Shown one piece after another: positions 16,300-25,227 of a stretch of DNA of 64,000 nt (position 1 is the stretch's first letter; each line of letters opens with the position of its first letter). A program made the translations under genes and the position numbers. The stretch comes from Macrococcoides bohemicum (GTDB lineage: Bacteria; Bacillota; Bacilli; Staphylococcales; Staphylococcaceae): the NCBI RefSeq assembly GCF_042658685.1, contig NZ_JBHSQY010000002.1. One strand, given 5' to 3'. A model generated the notes under the pieces. It saw only the letters and a program-made list of their open reading frames with translations. It ran no database searches and had not been told where the DNA came from.

Positions 16300-18678
16300 A
16301 TGAGAAAAAAACAACTATTTTCTTCACTACTTGCGTTATCTTTAGGGTTTTCAAGTCTTGGTTTAACAAGCGGTGCAGCATATGCTGATACGAAAGTACA
16401 GACGATGAGTGGCAGTGGTTTTGATGCGGGTATTGCAAATGAAGAACGATTAATAAAGATGTTACAAAAAGAAGGAATACTTTCTAAAACGGCTTCTAGA
16501 GCTGAAGCAGAGAAAGCAGTACAAAAATTTTTAAAACATAAGCAGGAGCAGTCTAACAAATACATAAAAAATAAAGGTGCATTTGATAAGAAATATAATA
16601 AAGTCACAACAAAGAAAAATGCAAAAAATGCACAAAATAAATATACAAAAGGCAAAGGGAAAAAATTAGGACACGCTAAAAATTTACCATCGGTAGTACC
16701 TGAAGCGTATTCAGGTGAAAAGCGTACAGACAAAGTCTTACTTTTAGCAATCGACTTTCCGGATCATAAAAACTCTACAATCACTAAAGAAGAATCTGAT
16801 ATGTTCTATGAAGATTATCCGATGAGTCATTTCCAGGACATGGTATTTAGTAAAGATGGTTACAAAGGTCCTAATGGTGAAACATTAGTAAGTATGCAAC
16901 AATATTATAATAACCAGTCAGGAGGCAGTTACGCATTAGACGGAGATGTGCATGGCTGGTATACAGCGAAACATGAAGCAGCTTATTACGGTGGAAACTA
17001 TCCGGATGCTGATGGAAGTGATCAACGACCGAAGGAGCTTGTTAAAGAAGCGCTTGAAGCTGCAGCTAAAGATCCTAATGTCAACTTAGAGGAATATGAT
17101 CAGTGGGATAGATATGATCTTGATGGAGATGGTGTATTAAATGAAAAGGATGGTATTGTAGACCACGTTATGATCATTCACGCATCACCAGGTGAAGAAG
17201 CTGGTGGTGGTCGTCTAGGTGCAGATGCTATCTGGAGTCATCGATGGAATTTAGACTTTGACGAACAAGGTGAACCATACAGTATTCCAAATACTAAATC
17301 AGGTCAGGATCGCTTCGGAGGAAAACTTGCTGTTATCGATTATACGATTCAACCTGAGGATGGTGCTGCAGGGGTATTCTCACATGAGTTTGGACATGAC
17401 TTAGGCTTGCCAGATGAGTACGATACAATTTACTCGGGTAAAGGTGAACCTGTTTCATCCTGGTCACTCATGTCAAGTGGTAGCTGGGCTGGTAAAATAC
17501 CTGGTACAGAGCCAACGGGATTTGATCCTTACATGAAGGAAATGTTACAGGATTTTCATGGTGGTAACTGGCAAACAGGTAGTGAAGTAGATGTTAAAGA
17601 TGTAACAAGTGTGCCTCAGGAGTTTTTATTGGATGAAGCGACAACGAAAGGTACGAATAATGATGCGGTGAAAGTAACGTTACCAGATAAAGTTACTAAC
17701 ATTGTAACTCCTAAATCTGGATCTAAATTGTATCATAGTGGTTCTGATAATGATTTAGAAACAACACTGTCAACTACTGTTGATTTAACAGGAACAAAAT
17801 CTGCTGAATTTACATTTGATGCTTGGTATGACATCGAAAAAGGTTATGACTATGCATATGTTCAGGCTTCTACTGATGGTGAGCAATGGACAAATTTAGA
17901 AGGTAATATTACGAATAATAATGATCCTGAAAATAGCGGAGCTAATATGGGTAATGGTATCGATGGTACAAGTGATGGATTTGTTGATGCTAAATTCAAT
18001 CTAGATCAGTTTGCCGGTGAAAAAGTTCAGTTACGCGTACTTTATAAAACCGATAGTGGATTTACTGCACCAGGACTTTACTTAGACGATTTAAAAGTAA
18101 CTGCAGATGGTAAAGTAGTATTAGAGGATGGCGCTGAAATAACACCAAAGTTTGAGTTAAATGGTTTCAGTGTATCTGACGGTAAGAAATACAGTAAAAA
18201 CTATTATTTATTACAATGGAGAAGCCATAACAAGATTGATGGTGGATTAGCACATATTAAACGCGGTGATGGTTTCTTAACTTATAATCCTGGTTTAATC
18301 GTAGAATATGTCGATGAATCATTTAGTGACAACCATGTCGGTAAACACCCAGGTGAAGGTTATGTTGGTATTGTAGATGCAGATCAAAATGCACTTGTTT
18401 GGGATGGAGAAAGTCCAGATCCAGCATCAACACAATGGCAAATGCGTGATGCAGCATTTAGCTTAACTAAACAAGATCCACTAAAAATAACATTAGATGA
18501 AAAAACTAATTTAGTAGATAAATCATTAGTTGCAAATTCTTTATTCGATGACAATAAAGACTATTCAAATAAAGCACAGCCACATGCAGGGAAAATCCTG
18601 CCGAAATATGGCTTGAAAGTAAAAGTGGTTGGAGAATCAAAAGATAAAACGACAGCGAAAATTATTGTTTATAAATAA
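16300..18678 (+). CDS. immune inhibitor A-type M6 metalloprotease
   Basis: 792 residues, matching the length of Bacillus InhA (about 796). Signal peptide with cleavage about AYA-DT (residue 30), a basic pro-region (31-125), catalytic domain with HEFGH at 362-366 (SHEFGHDLGLPDEYD), a beta-rich MAM/VEG-like insert (about 465-620) and a C-terminal region with YYLLQWRSHNK and a calcium-type DLDGDGVLNEKDG loop. InhA-type proteases are secreted virulence or nutrition proteases in bacilli. It has its own leader region after the inverted repeat and is likely separately transcribed. Confidence 0.9.
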   Translation: MRKKQLFSSLLALSLGFSSLGLTSGAAYADTKVQTMSGSGFDAGIANEERLIKMLQKEGILSKTASRAEAEKAVQKFLKHKQEQSNKYIKNKGAFDKKYNKVTTKKNAKNAQNKYTKGKGKKLGHAKNLPSVVPEAYSGEKRTDKVLLLAIDFPDHKNSTITKEESDMFYEDYPMSHFQDMVFSKDGYKGPNGETLVSMQQYYNNQSGGSYALDGDVHGWYTAKHEAAYYGGNYPDADGSDQRPKELVKEALEAAAKDPNVNLEEYDQWDRYDLDGDGVLNEKDGIVDHVMIIHASPGEEAGGGRLGADAIWSHRWNLDFDEQGEPYSIPNTKSGQDRFGGKLAVIDYTIQPEDGAAGVFSHEFGHDLGLPDEYDTIYSGKGEPVSSWSLMSSGSWAGKIPGTEPTGFDPYMKEMLQDFHGGNWQTGSEVDVKDVTSVPQEFLLDEATTKGTNNDAVKVTLPDKVTNIVTPKSGSKLYHSGSDNDLETTLSTTVDLTGTKSAEFTFDAWYDIEKGYDYAYVQASTDGEQWTNLEGNITNNNDPENSGANMGNGIDGTSDGFVDAKFNLDQFAGEKVQLRVLYKTDSGFTAPGLYLDDLKVTADGKVVLEDGAEITPKFELNGFSVSDGKKYSKNYYLLQWRSHNKIDGGLAHIKRGDGFLTYNPGLIVEYVDESFSDNHVGKHPGEGYVGIVDADQNALVWDGESPDPASTQWQMRDAAFSLTKQDPLKITLDEKTNLVDKSLVANSLFDDNKDYSNKAQPHAGKILPKYGLKVKVVGESKDKTTAKIIVYK

Positions 18679-18686
18679 TTCATTAT

Positions 18687-18720
18687 AAGAGTGAAACAAT
18701 TTTATTTGTTTCACTCTTTT
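18687..18720 (+). terminator. intrinsic terminator after the M6 protease
   Basis: AAGAGTGAAACAA and TTGTTTCACTCTT stem with a 6-7 base loop, followed by TTTT. Confidence 0.85.
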
Positions 18721-18781
18721 CCTATGTCTTCATTTAAGTTAGACGTTGAATTTGGTATATTTATATCAACAGGAGGATATC

Positions 18782-19348
18782 ATGATATATTTTGAGACCG
18801 AGAGATTATTATTTAGAGATTGGCAGGAAAGTGATTTACCAAAATTTCAAGCAATGAATAGTGATTTTGATGTACGACGTTATTTTCCGGATGTAATGAG
18901 CAGTGCGAGAAGTGACATTGCCTTTTATATCATGCAGGCTGAAATTGCACAATATGACTTAGGCCTTTTCGCAGTTTCCTTAAAAGAAACAAATGAATTT
19001 ATCGGTTTTATCGGGATGCAGTATTTAATTCCGACAAGGCATTTTAATCTACCTTTTATGCCTTGTTATGAGATTGGCTGGCGTCTAAGAAAAGAATTTT
19101 GGCATCAAGGATATGCTACTGAAGGGGCACGTGGTGTATTACACTATGCTCAGCAAAAAGGAATCAAAGAAGTATATAGTTATACAAGTTTAATGAATAG
19201 ACCGAGCAGAAGAATAATGGAAAAATTAAATATGACATTTGTTCGTTCATTTCAACATCCATTGATAAATGAGTATCATCCCCTGAATGAACAAGTGTTA
19301 TTTCATAAATATCTATCTGGAAGTGAGATCAATGATATTAATCAGTAG
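18782..19348 (+). CDS. RimJ/RimL-type GNAT acetyltransferase
   Basis: 188 residues. The ATG at 18782 follows AGGAGG by 5 bases, making it preferable to a TTG 36 bases upstream. The family signature is visible: ETERLLFRDWQESDLPKF at the N-terminus, EIGWRLRKEFWHQGYATEGA carrying the acetyl-CoA loop, and NRPSRRIMEKLNMTFV. RimJ/RimL relatives acetylate protein N-termini or small amines; the substrate is unknown. The last 17 bases overlap the next gene. Confidence 0.85.
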   Translation: MIYFETERLLFRDWQESDLPKFQAMNSDFDVRRYFPDVMSSARSDIAFYIMQAEIAQYDLGLFAVSLKETNEFIGFIGMQYLIPTRHFNLPFMPCYEIGWRLRKEFWHQGYATEGARGVLHYAQQKGIKEVYSYTSLMNRPSRRIMEKLNMTFVRSFQHPLINEYHPLNEQVLFHKYLSGSEINDINQ

Positions 19349-19784
19349 TTGTTTAATAGGAGAATATGTAAGATACGATGGTGGCTCGCAAGGTGTTACA
19401 CGTCTTATAGAACTCATAAATGAAGGTAAAGCGATACATGCTTGTCCCGAACTTCTGGGGGGGTTAAATGTACCGCGTGAACCTGCTGAGATTATCGGAG
19501 GAGACGGATTTGATGTATTAGATGGCAATGCAAAGGTGTTGACGGTTAGCGATAAAGATGTAACTGAAGCGTTTCTCAAAGGAGCAGAAGCCACTTTAAA
19601 GATCTTGTTAGCAGAAAACATTGATACAGTTATCTTAAAGGCTAACAGTCCGAGCTGTGGAAACAAACAAATATATGATGGAACATTTAGCGGCATAAAA
19701 AAACAAGGCGCTGGAGTAACGAGCGCCTTGTTAGAACGAAATGGTATTAAAGTGATGAGCGAGCAAGATTATTTTTCATCATAA
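19332..19784 (+). CDS. DUF523 family protein
   Basis: 150 residues from the ATG at 19332 (RBS GGAAGTGAG). It has the DUF523 hallmarks: SSCLIGEYVRYDGGS, HACPELLGGLNVPREPAEI and LKANSPSCG with conserved cysteines. Some DUF523 relatives are thiouracil desulfidases that use an iron-sulfur cluster, and the cysteines here could serve that role. Start overlaps the acetyltransferase by 17 bases; the end overlaps the convergent LOG-family gene by 16 bases, without an intervening terminator. Confidence 0.8.
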   Translation: MILISSCLIGEYVRYDGGSQGVTRLIELINEGKAIHACPELLGGLNVPREPAEIIGGDGFDVLDGNAKVLTVSDKDVTEAFLKGAEATLKILLAENIDTVILKANSPSCGNKQIYDGTFSGIKKQGAGVTSALLERNGIKVMSEQDYFSS

Positions 19785-20341
19785 CGTTTAATACTTATAG
19801 GTGTTGCATTGTTCATCTTGTCAATCAAAGTATCAGGATTACTTTCAACGATGGCAAGATGACGATAATGTTCACCTATAAATCCATCCTGAATCATTTT
19901 TTCAAGCATTTCGATTAATGGATTATAGAAGCCGTCGACATTCAGAATGCCAATCGGTTTTTGGTGCAGGCCGAGTTGCGCCCATGTAAATATTTCAAAA
20001 AATTCTTCAAGTGTTCCGGCACCACCTGGCATCATGATGTATCCATCACATAATGAAGACATCATATCTTTACGTTGATGCATCGTGTCTACAGTATAAA
20101 GTTTCGTTAGATTTGGGTGTGCTACTTCTTTTTCCTGTAAAAAGTTGGGGATTACGCCAATTGCGCGACCATCGTTATTGATGACACTATCAGCAATAAT
20201 ACCCATTAAACCAACTTTACCGCCACCAAACACTAATCCTATATTATTTTTAACGAGTGTTTGACCAAGTTCAGAAGCAAATATCTCATAGTTAGGATTA
20301 ACTCCTTTATTTGATCCGCAATATACAGCGATATTTTTCAT
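19769..20341 (-). CDS. LOG family (TIGR00730) Rossmann protein
   Basis: 190 residues with the LOG nucleotide-binding motif PGGAGTLEEFFE and the upstream GGGKVGLMG. Members hydrolyse nucleoside 5'-monophosphates between base and ribose phosphate (cytokinin-activating LOG enzymes and bacterial homologues). RBS AAAGGATT precedes the ATG. Its start lies only about 56 bases from the divergent acetyltransferase start, so their promoters overlap. Confidence 0.87.
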   Translation of the reverse strand: MKNIAVYCGSNKGVNPNYEIFASELGQTLVKNNIGLVFGGGKVGLMGIIADSVINNDGRAIGVIPNFLQEKEVAHPNLTKLYTVDTMHQRKDMMSSLCDGYIMMPGGAGTLEEFFEIFTWAQLGLHQKPIGILNVDGFYNPLIEMLEKMIQDGFIGEHYRHLAIVESNPDTLIDKMNNATPISIKRYDEK

Positions 20342-20397
20342 GTAAAAAATCCTTTCTTTTATGGTATTATAAGTTGTAATGAAATGGAGTGAATATC

Positions 20398-20865
20398 TTG
20401 ATTAACATTAAACCGGTAGACACAATAAATGACATCGATTTGAGTCATTATGAATTACCAGCAAGACAAATGGTGTATGCAGGTCATCCAAGATTTATAC
20501 TAACACGAAATAAACCACAATACATCCCCTTTATCATTGAAGAACAGGACCGTCTCATCGGTGTATTTGCATTAGAGGCAGGCGAGATATTAGAGACGAT
20601 TGGTGCACCTCAACATGCAGTATACTTACGTGGCCTTTCAATTAATTTTTCTGAGCAGAATAAAGGTTATTTTAAAGCATCGCTTGCAGCACTAGAACGA
20701 TATTTATTAGAATATCATCCAGAAATTACAGCGATTTATTTAATGGTAAATGTAAATAATGATGCATATTATGCTTTTATTAAATCAGGATTTAAAGATG
20801 AGAAACGCATTGTTCGTCAAGGATTATCAAAATTAAAAGTATTATCAAAAAAACTTAGCAGTTAA
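20398..20865 (+). CDS. GNAT-type acetyltransferase
   Basis: 155 residues if started at TTG 20398, 8 bases after GGAG. A GTG at 20389 overlaps that Shine-Dalgarno and is less likely. The sequence shows a GNAT pattern with QHAVYLRGLSINFSEQNKGYFKASL (acetyl-CoA loop with a degenerate R/Q-x-x-G-x-G/A) and a C-terminal VNNDAYYAFIKSGFKDE block. The acceptor is unknown. It ends within a terminator shared with the convergent yaiI/yqxD-type gene. Confidence 0.65.
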   Translation: MINIKPVDTINDIDLSHYELPARQMVYAGHPRFILTRNKPQYIPFIIEEQDRLIGVFALEAGEILETIGAPQHAVYLRGLSINFSEQNKGYFKASLAALERYLLEYHPEITAIYLMVNVNNDAYYAFIKSGFKDEKRIVRQGLSKLKVLSKKLSS

Positions 20866-20881
20866 GGTGCTAAGTTTTTTC
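20847..20881. terminator. bidirectional terminator overlapping both gene ends
   Basis: AAAAAACTTAGCA and TGCTAAGTTTTTT with a 7-base loop. The stem includes the last codons of the acetyltransferase and of the convergent gene. Confidence 0.85.
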
Positions 20882-21322
20882 AATACATTGTTCTAATTTA
20901 GTTACAAAACTATGGCGATCATTCAATGTAAACTTTGAAGGACCTTTTATTCGTTTTCCTGCATTACGTTCAATCTGATTATGATAACGTGTTAATAACA
21001 ATAGATCGATATTATCTTTCGTATATATATTACCATTGTGATGCATCACGATAGCATAATTGATTAATAGGCTTGCTAAACCGTAATCTCCAGTAACGAT
21101 GATATCACGCTTCGTAGCAATCCTTTTAATTTCGTAATCTGCACTATCATTACCTGTATCAACATATTTCGTTTCAACAAAATCAGGAAAATCTTGCATT
21201 GTAAAGTGTGAGAAGTCTTTAACGAGCAACACTTTGAGCTTGTACTTTTCAGCGATATGAATCACTTCTTGAATGACAGGAGAACTATCTGCATCGACAA
21301 TAATCCGATTAACGATTGTCAA
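20870..21322 (-). CDS. YaiI/YqxD (DUF188) family protein
   Basis: 150 residues with the YaiI/YqxD pattern: IIVDADSSPVIQEV at the N-terminus, DYGLASLLINYA (GDYxLA-type motif) and the closing RGPS-like region KRIKGPSKFTLNDR. The fold is PIN/NYN-like, suggesting nucleic-acid or nucleotide chemistry, but no activity is established. The start is probably TTG 21322, overlapping the upstream gene by 14 bases; the RBS is poor, so translation is probably coupled. Confidence 0.8.
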   Translation of the reverse strand: MTIVNRIIVDADSSPVIQEVIHIAEKYKLKVLLVKDFSHFTMQDFPDFVETKYVDTGNDSADYEIKRIATKRDIIVTGDYGLASLLINYAIVMHHNGNIYTKDNIDLLLLTRYHNQIERNAGKRIKGPSKFTLNDRHSFVTKLEQCIEKT

Positions 21323-21998
21323 TTTGCTGTGCCATTAACTGACGATGCTTTTCAAATAACTGCGCATTATCATAGTTTTCATCAGCTTTAACAGCAGTTT
21401 TTTGAGTCTTTTCTTTTTGTGGTGTAGGAGATGCAGATACATTTGTATTATTTACATATGGTTGTGATAGTGATTGTATATTATTACTAGCATTTATTTC
21501 TTCAGGAAGTTTTACTTCATAGTTTTTATATTGTTTCATTTCTTTTTTTAGTTCTTTTTGTCGTGCATTTATATTTTTATTTTCTTCATTGCGACGATCT
21601 TCAATATGTTGAGATAAATTCTTGTCTAATTTATTAATTTCTTTTTGAAGTTTCTTTTCATTTTTTTGAGCTACTTTTTCGTTCTTTTTATATAAATTCA
21701 TTTGTTGATTATAGTGATGTTTTTTCTTAGTATCCTCTGCTTTTTGGCTTACAAATTGAGCAGTACCAACGGATACACTTTTAACAGTATGAGCAGCTTT
21801 GGCCACGTTATGAGAAGTATGTACGACTTTTTCTTTCGTTTTAGCACCAACTTCTTTTGTAGTATCCATTGCTTTCAAAGATAAAGCAGTCGCTTTTTGA
21901 ACTTCTTCATGATCTTTAATGCGATGACGTTCATTATAAAGTGGTACTAATATTAAAGCAGCTACATTAACTACTGATTTTATCGTTTCTTTTTTCAT
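21309..21998 (-). CDS. coiled-coil protein with N-terminal membrane-associated helix, unknown
   Basis: 229 residues, strongly basic and charged. Residues 1-25 are an apolar helix, 45-90 an Ala/Val/Lys amphipathic stretch like YtxH-type stress proteins, 95-165 a K/E/N coiled coil, and 170-229 a polar, probably disordered tail. RBS AAAGGAGAATC precedes the ATG. I do not recognise a named family. It overlaps the DUF188 gene, so the two are one operon. Confidence 0.55.
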   Translation of the reverse strand: MKKETIKSVVNVAALILVPLYNERHRIKDHEEVQKATALSLKAMDTTKEVGAKTKEKVVHTSHNVAKAAHTVKSVSVGTAQFVSQKAEDTKKKHHYNQQMNLYKKNEKVAQKNEKKLQKEINKLDKNLSQHIEDRRNEENKNINARQKELKKEMKQYKNYEVKLPEEINASNNIQSLSQPYVNNTNVSASPTPQKEKTQKTAVKADENYDNAQLFEKHRQLMAQQIDNR

Positions 21999-22060
21999 AG
22001 CCTGATTCTCCTTTTAACCTATTAATAGTCATTATTATATAGTATTTACCCTTATATATA

Positions 22061-22101
22061 AAAAGATAACGAAGTTATTCATTTAACTTCGTTATCTTTT
22101 A
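22061..22101. terminator. bidirectional terminator / hairpin
   Basis: Perfect 17-bp stem AAAAGATAACGAAGTTA / TAACTTCGTTATCTTTT with a 6-base loop. It ends the MarR gene on the minus strand. Confidence 0.85.
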
Positions 22102-22105
22102 AAAA

Positions 22106-22525
22106 CTATTCATAAGTGACATTGTCTACTATTTTCTTGCTATATGCCATAAGTTTTTTATAGTCTTCAACATCTAGTTTACTTCCTTTAAACATTTCAA
22201 GAGGTACTTTAAATAAATCTCTAACTAATGATTCACCTTCCTCAGTCAGTTGAATCATCACGATACGTTCATCAGCATCACTTCGATGACGAGAGACGAT
22301 ACCACGCGCTTCCATCTTTTTTAAGATTGGAGTAATTGTTCCAGATTGAAATGCTAGGCGTTCACCAAGTTGAAGAACCGGCATCACTTTTTCTTCATGC
22401 AATACCATTATTACTAGATAATGTTGGTAACTTAATTGTTTGTCTTTTAATAAATTTCGATTATAAAATTTAATAATCTCACGCTGTGCAAGATACATTT
22501 GATAGTCTAACGAATTTTGTGGCAT
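22106..22525 (-). CDS. MarR family regulator (SarZ/OhrR-like size, without cysteine)
   Basis: 139 residues: winged helix with LGERLAFQSGTITPILKKMEARGIVSRHRSDADERIVMIQLTEEG, typical of MarR/SarZ/OhrR proteins. Unlike MgrA, SarZ and OhrR it contains no cysteine, so it cannot use the N-terminal thiol switch of those regulators. It sits beyond uppP in the same direction. Target unknown. RBS AAGGAGC overlaps the upstream region. Confidence 0.8.
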   Translation of the reverse strand: MPQNSLDYQMYLAQREIIKFYNRNLLKDKQLSYQHYLVIMVLHEEKVMPVLQLGERLAFQSGTITPILKKMEARGIVSRHRSDADERIVMIQLTEEGESLVRDLFKVPLEMFKGSKLDVEDYKKLMAYSKKIVDNVTYE

Positions 22526-22624
22526 ATATGCTCCTTAAATGTCTTGTGTAAATAATATATTTATTGTATCACTTATTAAATCAGAAATATAATAAAAATC
22601 ACTGTTTTCACTATGAAAATGTGA

Positions 22625-22656
22625 AATAAAAATACAACTCACGTGTGAGTTGTATT
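22625..22656 (-). terminator. terminator of uppP
   Basis: AATACAACTCAC / GTGAGTTGTATT is a perfect 12-bp stem with a 2-base loop, followed on the minus strand by TTTT. Confidence 0.75.
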
Positions 22657-22667
22657 AAATAGTTATG

Positions 22668-23522
22668 TTAGATTCCATGACCAATCCCGAATCCGTAATA
22701 TAAAATTGCAATCACAGTAACTAATACTAAACGATAAATAGCGAAAGGGATTAATTTAACGCGATTGATTAAATTTAAGAATAATTGAATCGATAATACA
22801 CCGAAAATAAATGCACCGATAAAACCAACTAGGTAGAACATAATCTGATTGCTCTCGATATATTCGATATTGCTGATTAAACTTTTAGCACTTGCAGCAA
22901 ACATGATTGGCACAGCCATAATAAAAGTGAAATCACTTGCTGCTTTATGATTCATCTTCAACAGAACACCTGTAGAAATAGTAGAACCTGATCTTGAGAA
23001 ACCTGGCCATAATGCTAAACATTGCGCGATACCAATAATTAAAGCATTTTTGTAACTGATCTCATCTACTGTTGTTGGATTAGGGACTTTCTTAGCATAA
23101 AGATCTGCAGCGATCATCAGTAGGGCACCTAAGGCTAAACCAACTAATACAGTTGGTACCGAAAATAAATGCGCATCGATAAAATCATCAAATAATAAAC
23201 CCATAATTCCTGCAGGTAATAACCCGATAAAGACATGTAATAAATTTAGTTTTTTCCCAGAAGGATGAGGTGTTTTATCTTTTTCGAGATGAAACATTTC
23301 TAAGAAGCGATGACGGAAAATCCATGCAGCAGCAAAAATAGAACCAAGCTGAATCACAATCTTAAATGTGTTGGCTGATTCCTGGCTGCCGAGCACTTCT
23401 TTTGTTTGTAACCACATATCATCAACAAGTATTTGATGCCCTGTTGATGAAACAGGAGCGAACTCTGTTAATCCTTCAACAATACCAAGGATGAGCGCTT
23501 TAATTAATTCGAAAAATTCCAT
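22668..23522 (-). CDS. uppP: undecaprenyl-diphosphate phosphatase
   Basis: 284 residues from ATG 23522 (RBS AAAGGTGG); a longer frame upstream has no RBS. Polytopic membrane protein with both BacA/UppP active-site motifs: the Glu-rich EGLTEFAPVSSTGH near the N-terminus and PGFSRSGST in the middle. It recycles undecaprenyl pyrophosphate to the lipid carrier for peptidoglycan and teichoic acid synthesis and gives bacitracin tolerance. Its place beside the CydDC-like genes and mgrA matches the staphylococcal arrangement. Confidence 0.95.
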   Translation of the reverse strand: MEFFELIKALILGIVEGLTEFAPVSSTGHQILVDDMWLQTKEVLGSQESANTFKIVIQLGSIFAAAWIFRHRFLEMFHLEKDKTPHPSGKKLNLLHVFIGLLPAGIMGLLFDDFIDAHLFSVPTVLVGLALGALLMIAADLYAKKVPNPTTVDEISYKNALIIGIAQCLALWPGFSRSGSTISTGVLLKMNHKAASDFTFIMAVPIMFAASAKSLISNIEYIESNQIMFYLVGFIGAFIFGVLSIQLFLNLINRVKLIPFAIYRLVLVTVIAILYYGFGIGHGI

Positions 23523-23640
23523 GAGTGAACCACCTTTAATATACTTTTTAAATTCTATAAAATTATAGCATAATCCGCCTGAAGGCACTATTTATACTTA
23601 ATGTTCAATAAATGCTATAATACATTCAAGGAGGGATTAT

Positions 23641-25227
23641 GTGAAATTTTTAACACAACTTACTAAACCATTTATCGGTATACATATACTGTTATTTATA
23701 TTAAGTATTATGCTAAGCGTTATTATTATTATGCAGAGTTTAGAAATTGGTAAAGTCATTGACTTTATTTTAACAAAACACCAATATCAAATCTCTCAGA
23801 CTTTAGTTGTAATTTTATTGATATTAGTCTCTAGGGCAATCATCCAGTCATTGATAAAGTACAGTGGCCATCTTTTAAGTAATAAAATAAAAAATAATAT
23901 AAGAAGTAAGATTTTATTTAACAATAATGATGCCGGAGAATTGATGAATTTAAGTCAGCAAGGGGTAGAAGGAGTGCATCCATTTTTTGCTGATTATCTA
24001 CCGCAAGTTTATAAATCGATGTTAATTCCATTGATGATCATCTTATTTCTATTTAAATTTCATTATCAAACAGCACTGATTATGTGTATCACAGCACCCT
24101 TTATACCAGTTTTTTATATTATTATCGGGATCAATACCGCTAAAAAAGCAACGGATCAGATGCTTTCATTAAATCATTTTTCAAATTATTTTTTAAATGT
24201 CATGAAAGGAATTATGACGATTAAACTTTTTAAATACGATGATAAAGCGATGGGTAAAATTGAAGGATACTCCATTCAGTATAAAAATAATACGATGAAA
24301 ATATTGAAGACAGCTTTTTTGTCTACGCTGATGCTTGAATTTGTATCCATGTTATCCATCGGTATAATTGCTTTGGAAATTGGTTTGTCATTAATTGTAT
24401 TTAAATCTGTGTCGTTTTATGTGGCAGTAGTTGTGCTTATGTTAGCACCTGAATTTTATAATGCATTAAAAGATCTAGGCTTAGCATTTCATACCGGGAA
24501 ACAATCGAGTGGTTATGGTGAGTTAATTGAATCAACGCTAGAAGAAAAAGAGCAGACAACAGAAGTTTTATATCACGCCAAAAACGCAATCATTTTTAAC
24601 GATATGAAAGTGACATATGCTGACAGTGATTATGAACTATCCATCGATACTGAAATACCGATGCAACACTATGTAATAGCAGGACCGAGTGGAGCTGGTA
24701 AATCTACACTTGCTAAAGTGATTGCTCAGCTACAGTATGCAACAGGTGAAATGACATTACCAGAATATTTGAAGGATAATATCGTCTATTTATCTCAGGA
24801 TCCAATTATATTAAACACATCGATAATGAATAACATTACGATGTTTCAGAACATCGACGAGAATATTATTTATCAGTATGCAGAACAATTAAAATTACAT
24901 GATTTGTTTAAGAATATGCCTGAAGGATACGAGACGATCATCGGCCAAGGTGAGCGACAATTATCGGGTGGTGAAGCAAGACGATTAATGTTACTGAGAG
25001 TCTTTGTTCAACCTAAATCACTCGTTATCTTTGATGAACCGACAGCAATGTTAGATATAGAAAGTGAACTCATCATAAATGAAGCAATCAATAAACTTAA
25101 AGACATAAGTACCGTATTCGTTATCGCGCATAATAAGCATACGATAGAATCAGCATCACATGTAGTGCTCGTAAAAAATGGCCGTGTAAGTATACATCAA
25201 AAAGTAAAAGTTTCGGAGGTGATATAG
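23641..25227 (+). CDS. cydD: ABC exporter, CydD-like half-transporter
   Basis: 528 residues from GTG with RBS AAGGAGGGA. Six membrane helices over 1-290, then an ATPase domain with Walker A GPSGAGKST, signature LSGGEARR and Walker B LVIFDEPTAM. With the next gene it forms a heterodimeric exporter of the CydDC type, which moves cysteine or glutathione outward and supports cytochrome bd assembly. No cydAB genes are nearby, so the substrate is not proven. The stop shares a base with the next start (TAGTG). Confidence 0.75.
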   Translation: MKFLTQLTKPFIGIHILLFILSIMLSVIIIMQSLEIGKVIDFILTKHQYQISQTLVVILLILVSRAIIQSLIKYSGHLLSNKIKNNIRSKILFNNNDAGELMNLSQQGVEGVHPFFADYLPQVYKSMLIPLMIILFLFKFHYQTALIMCITAPFIPVFYIIIGINTAKKATDQMLSLNHFSNYFLNVMKGIMTIKLFKYDDKAMGKIEGYSIQYKNNTMKILKTAFLSTLMLEFVSMLSIGIIALEIGLSLIVFKSVSFYVAVVVLMLAPEFYNALKDLGLAFHTGKQSSGYGELIESTLEEKEQTTEVLYHAKNAIIFNDMKVTYADSDYELSIDTEIPMQHYVIAGPSGAGKSTLAKVIAQLQYATGEMTLPEYLKDNIVYLSQDPIILNTSIMNNITMFQNIDENIIYQYAEQLKLHDLFKNMPEGYETIIGQGERQLSGGEARRLMLLRVFVQPKSLVIFDEPTAMLDIESELIINEAINKLKDISTVFVIAHNKHTIESASHVVLVKNGRVSIHQKVKVSEVI

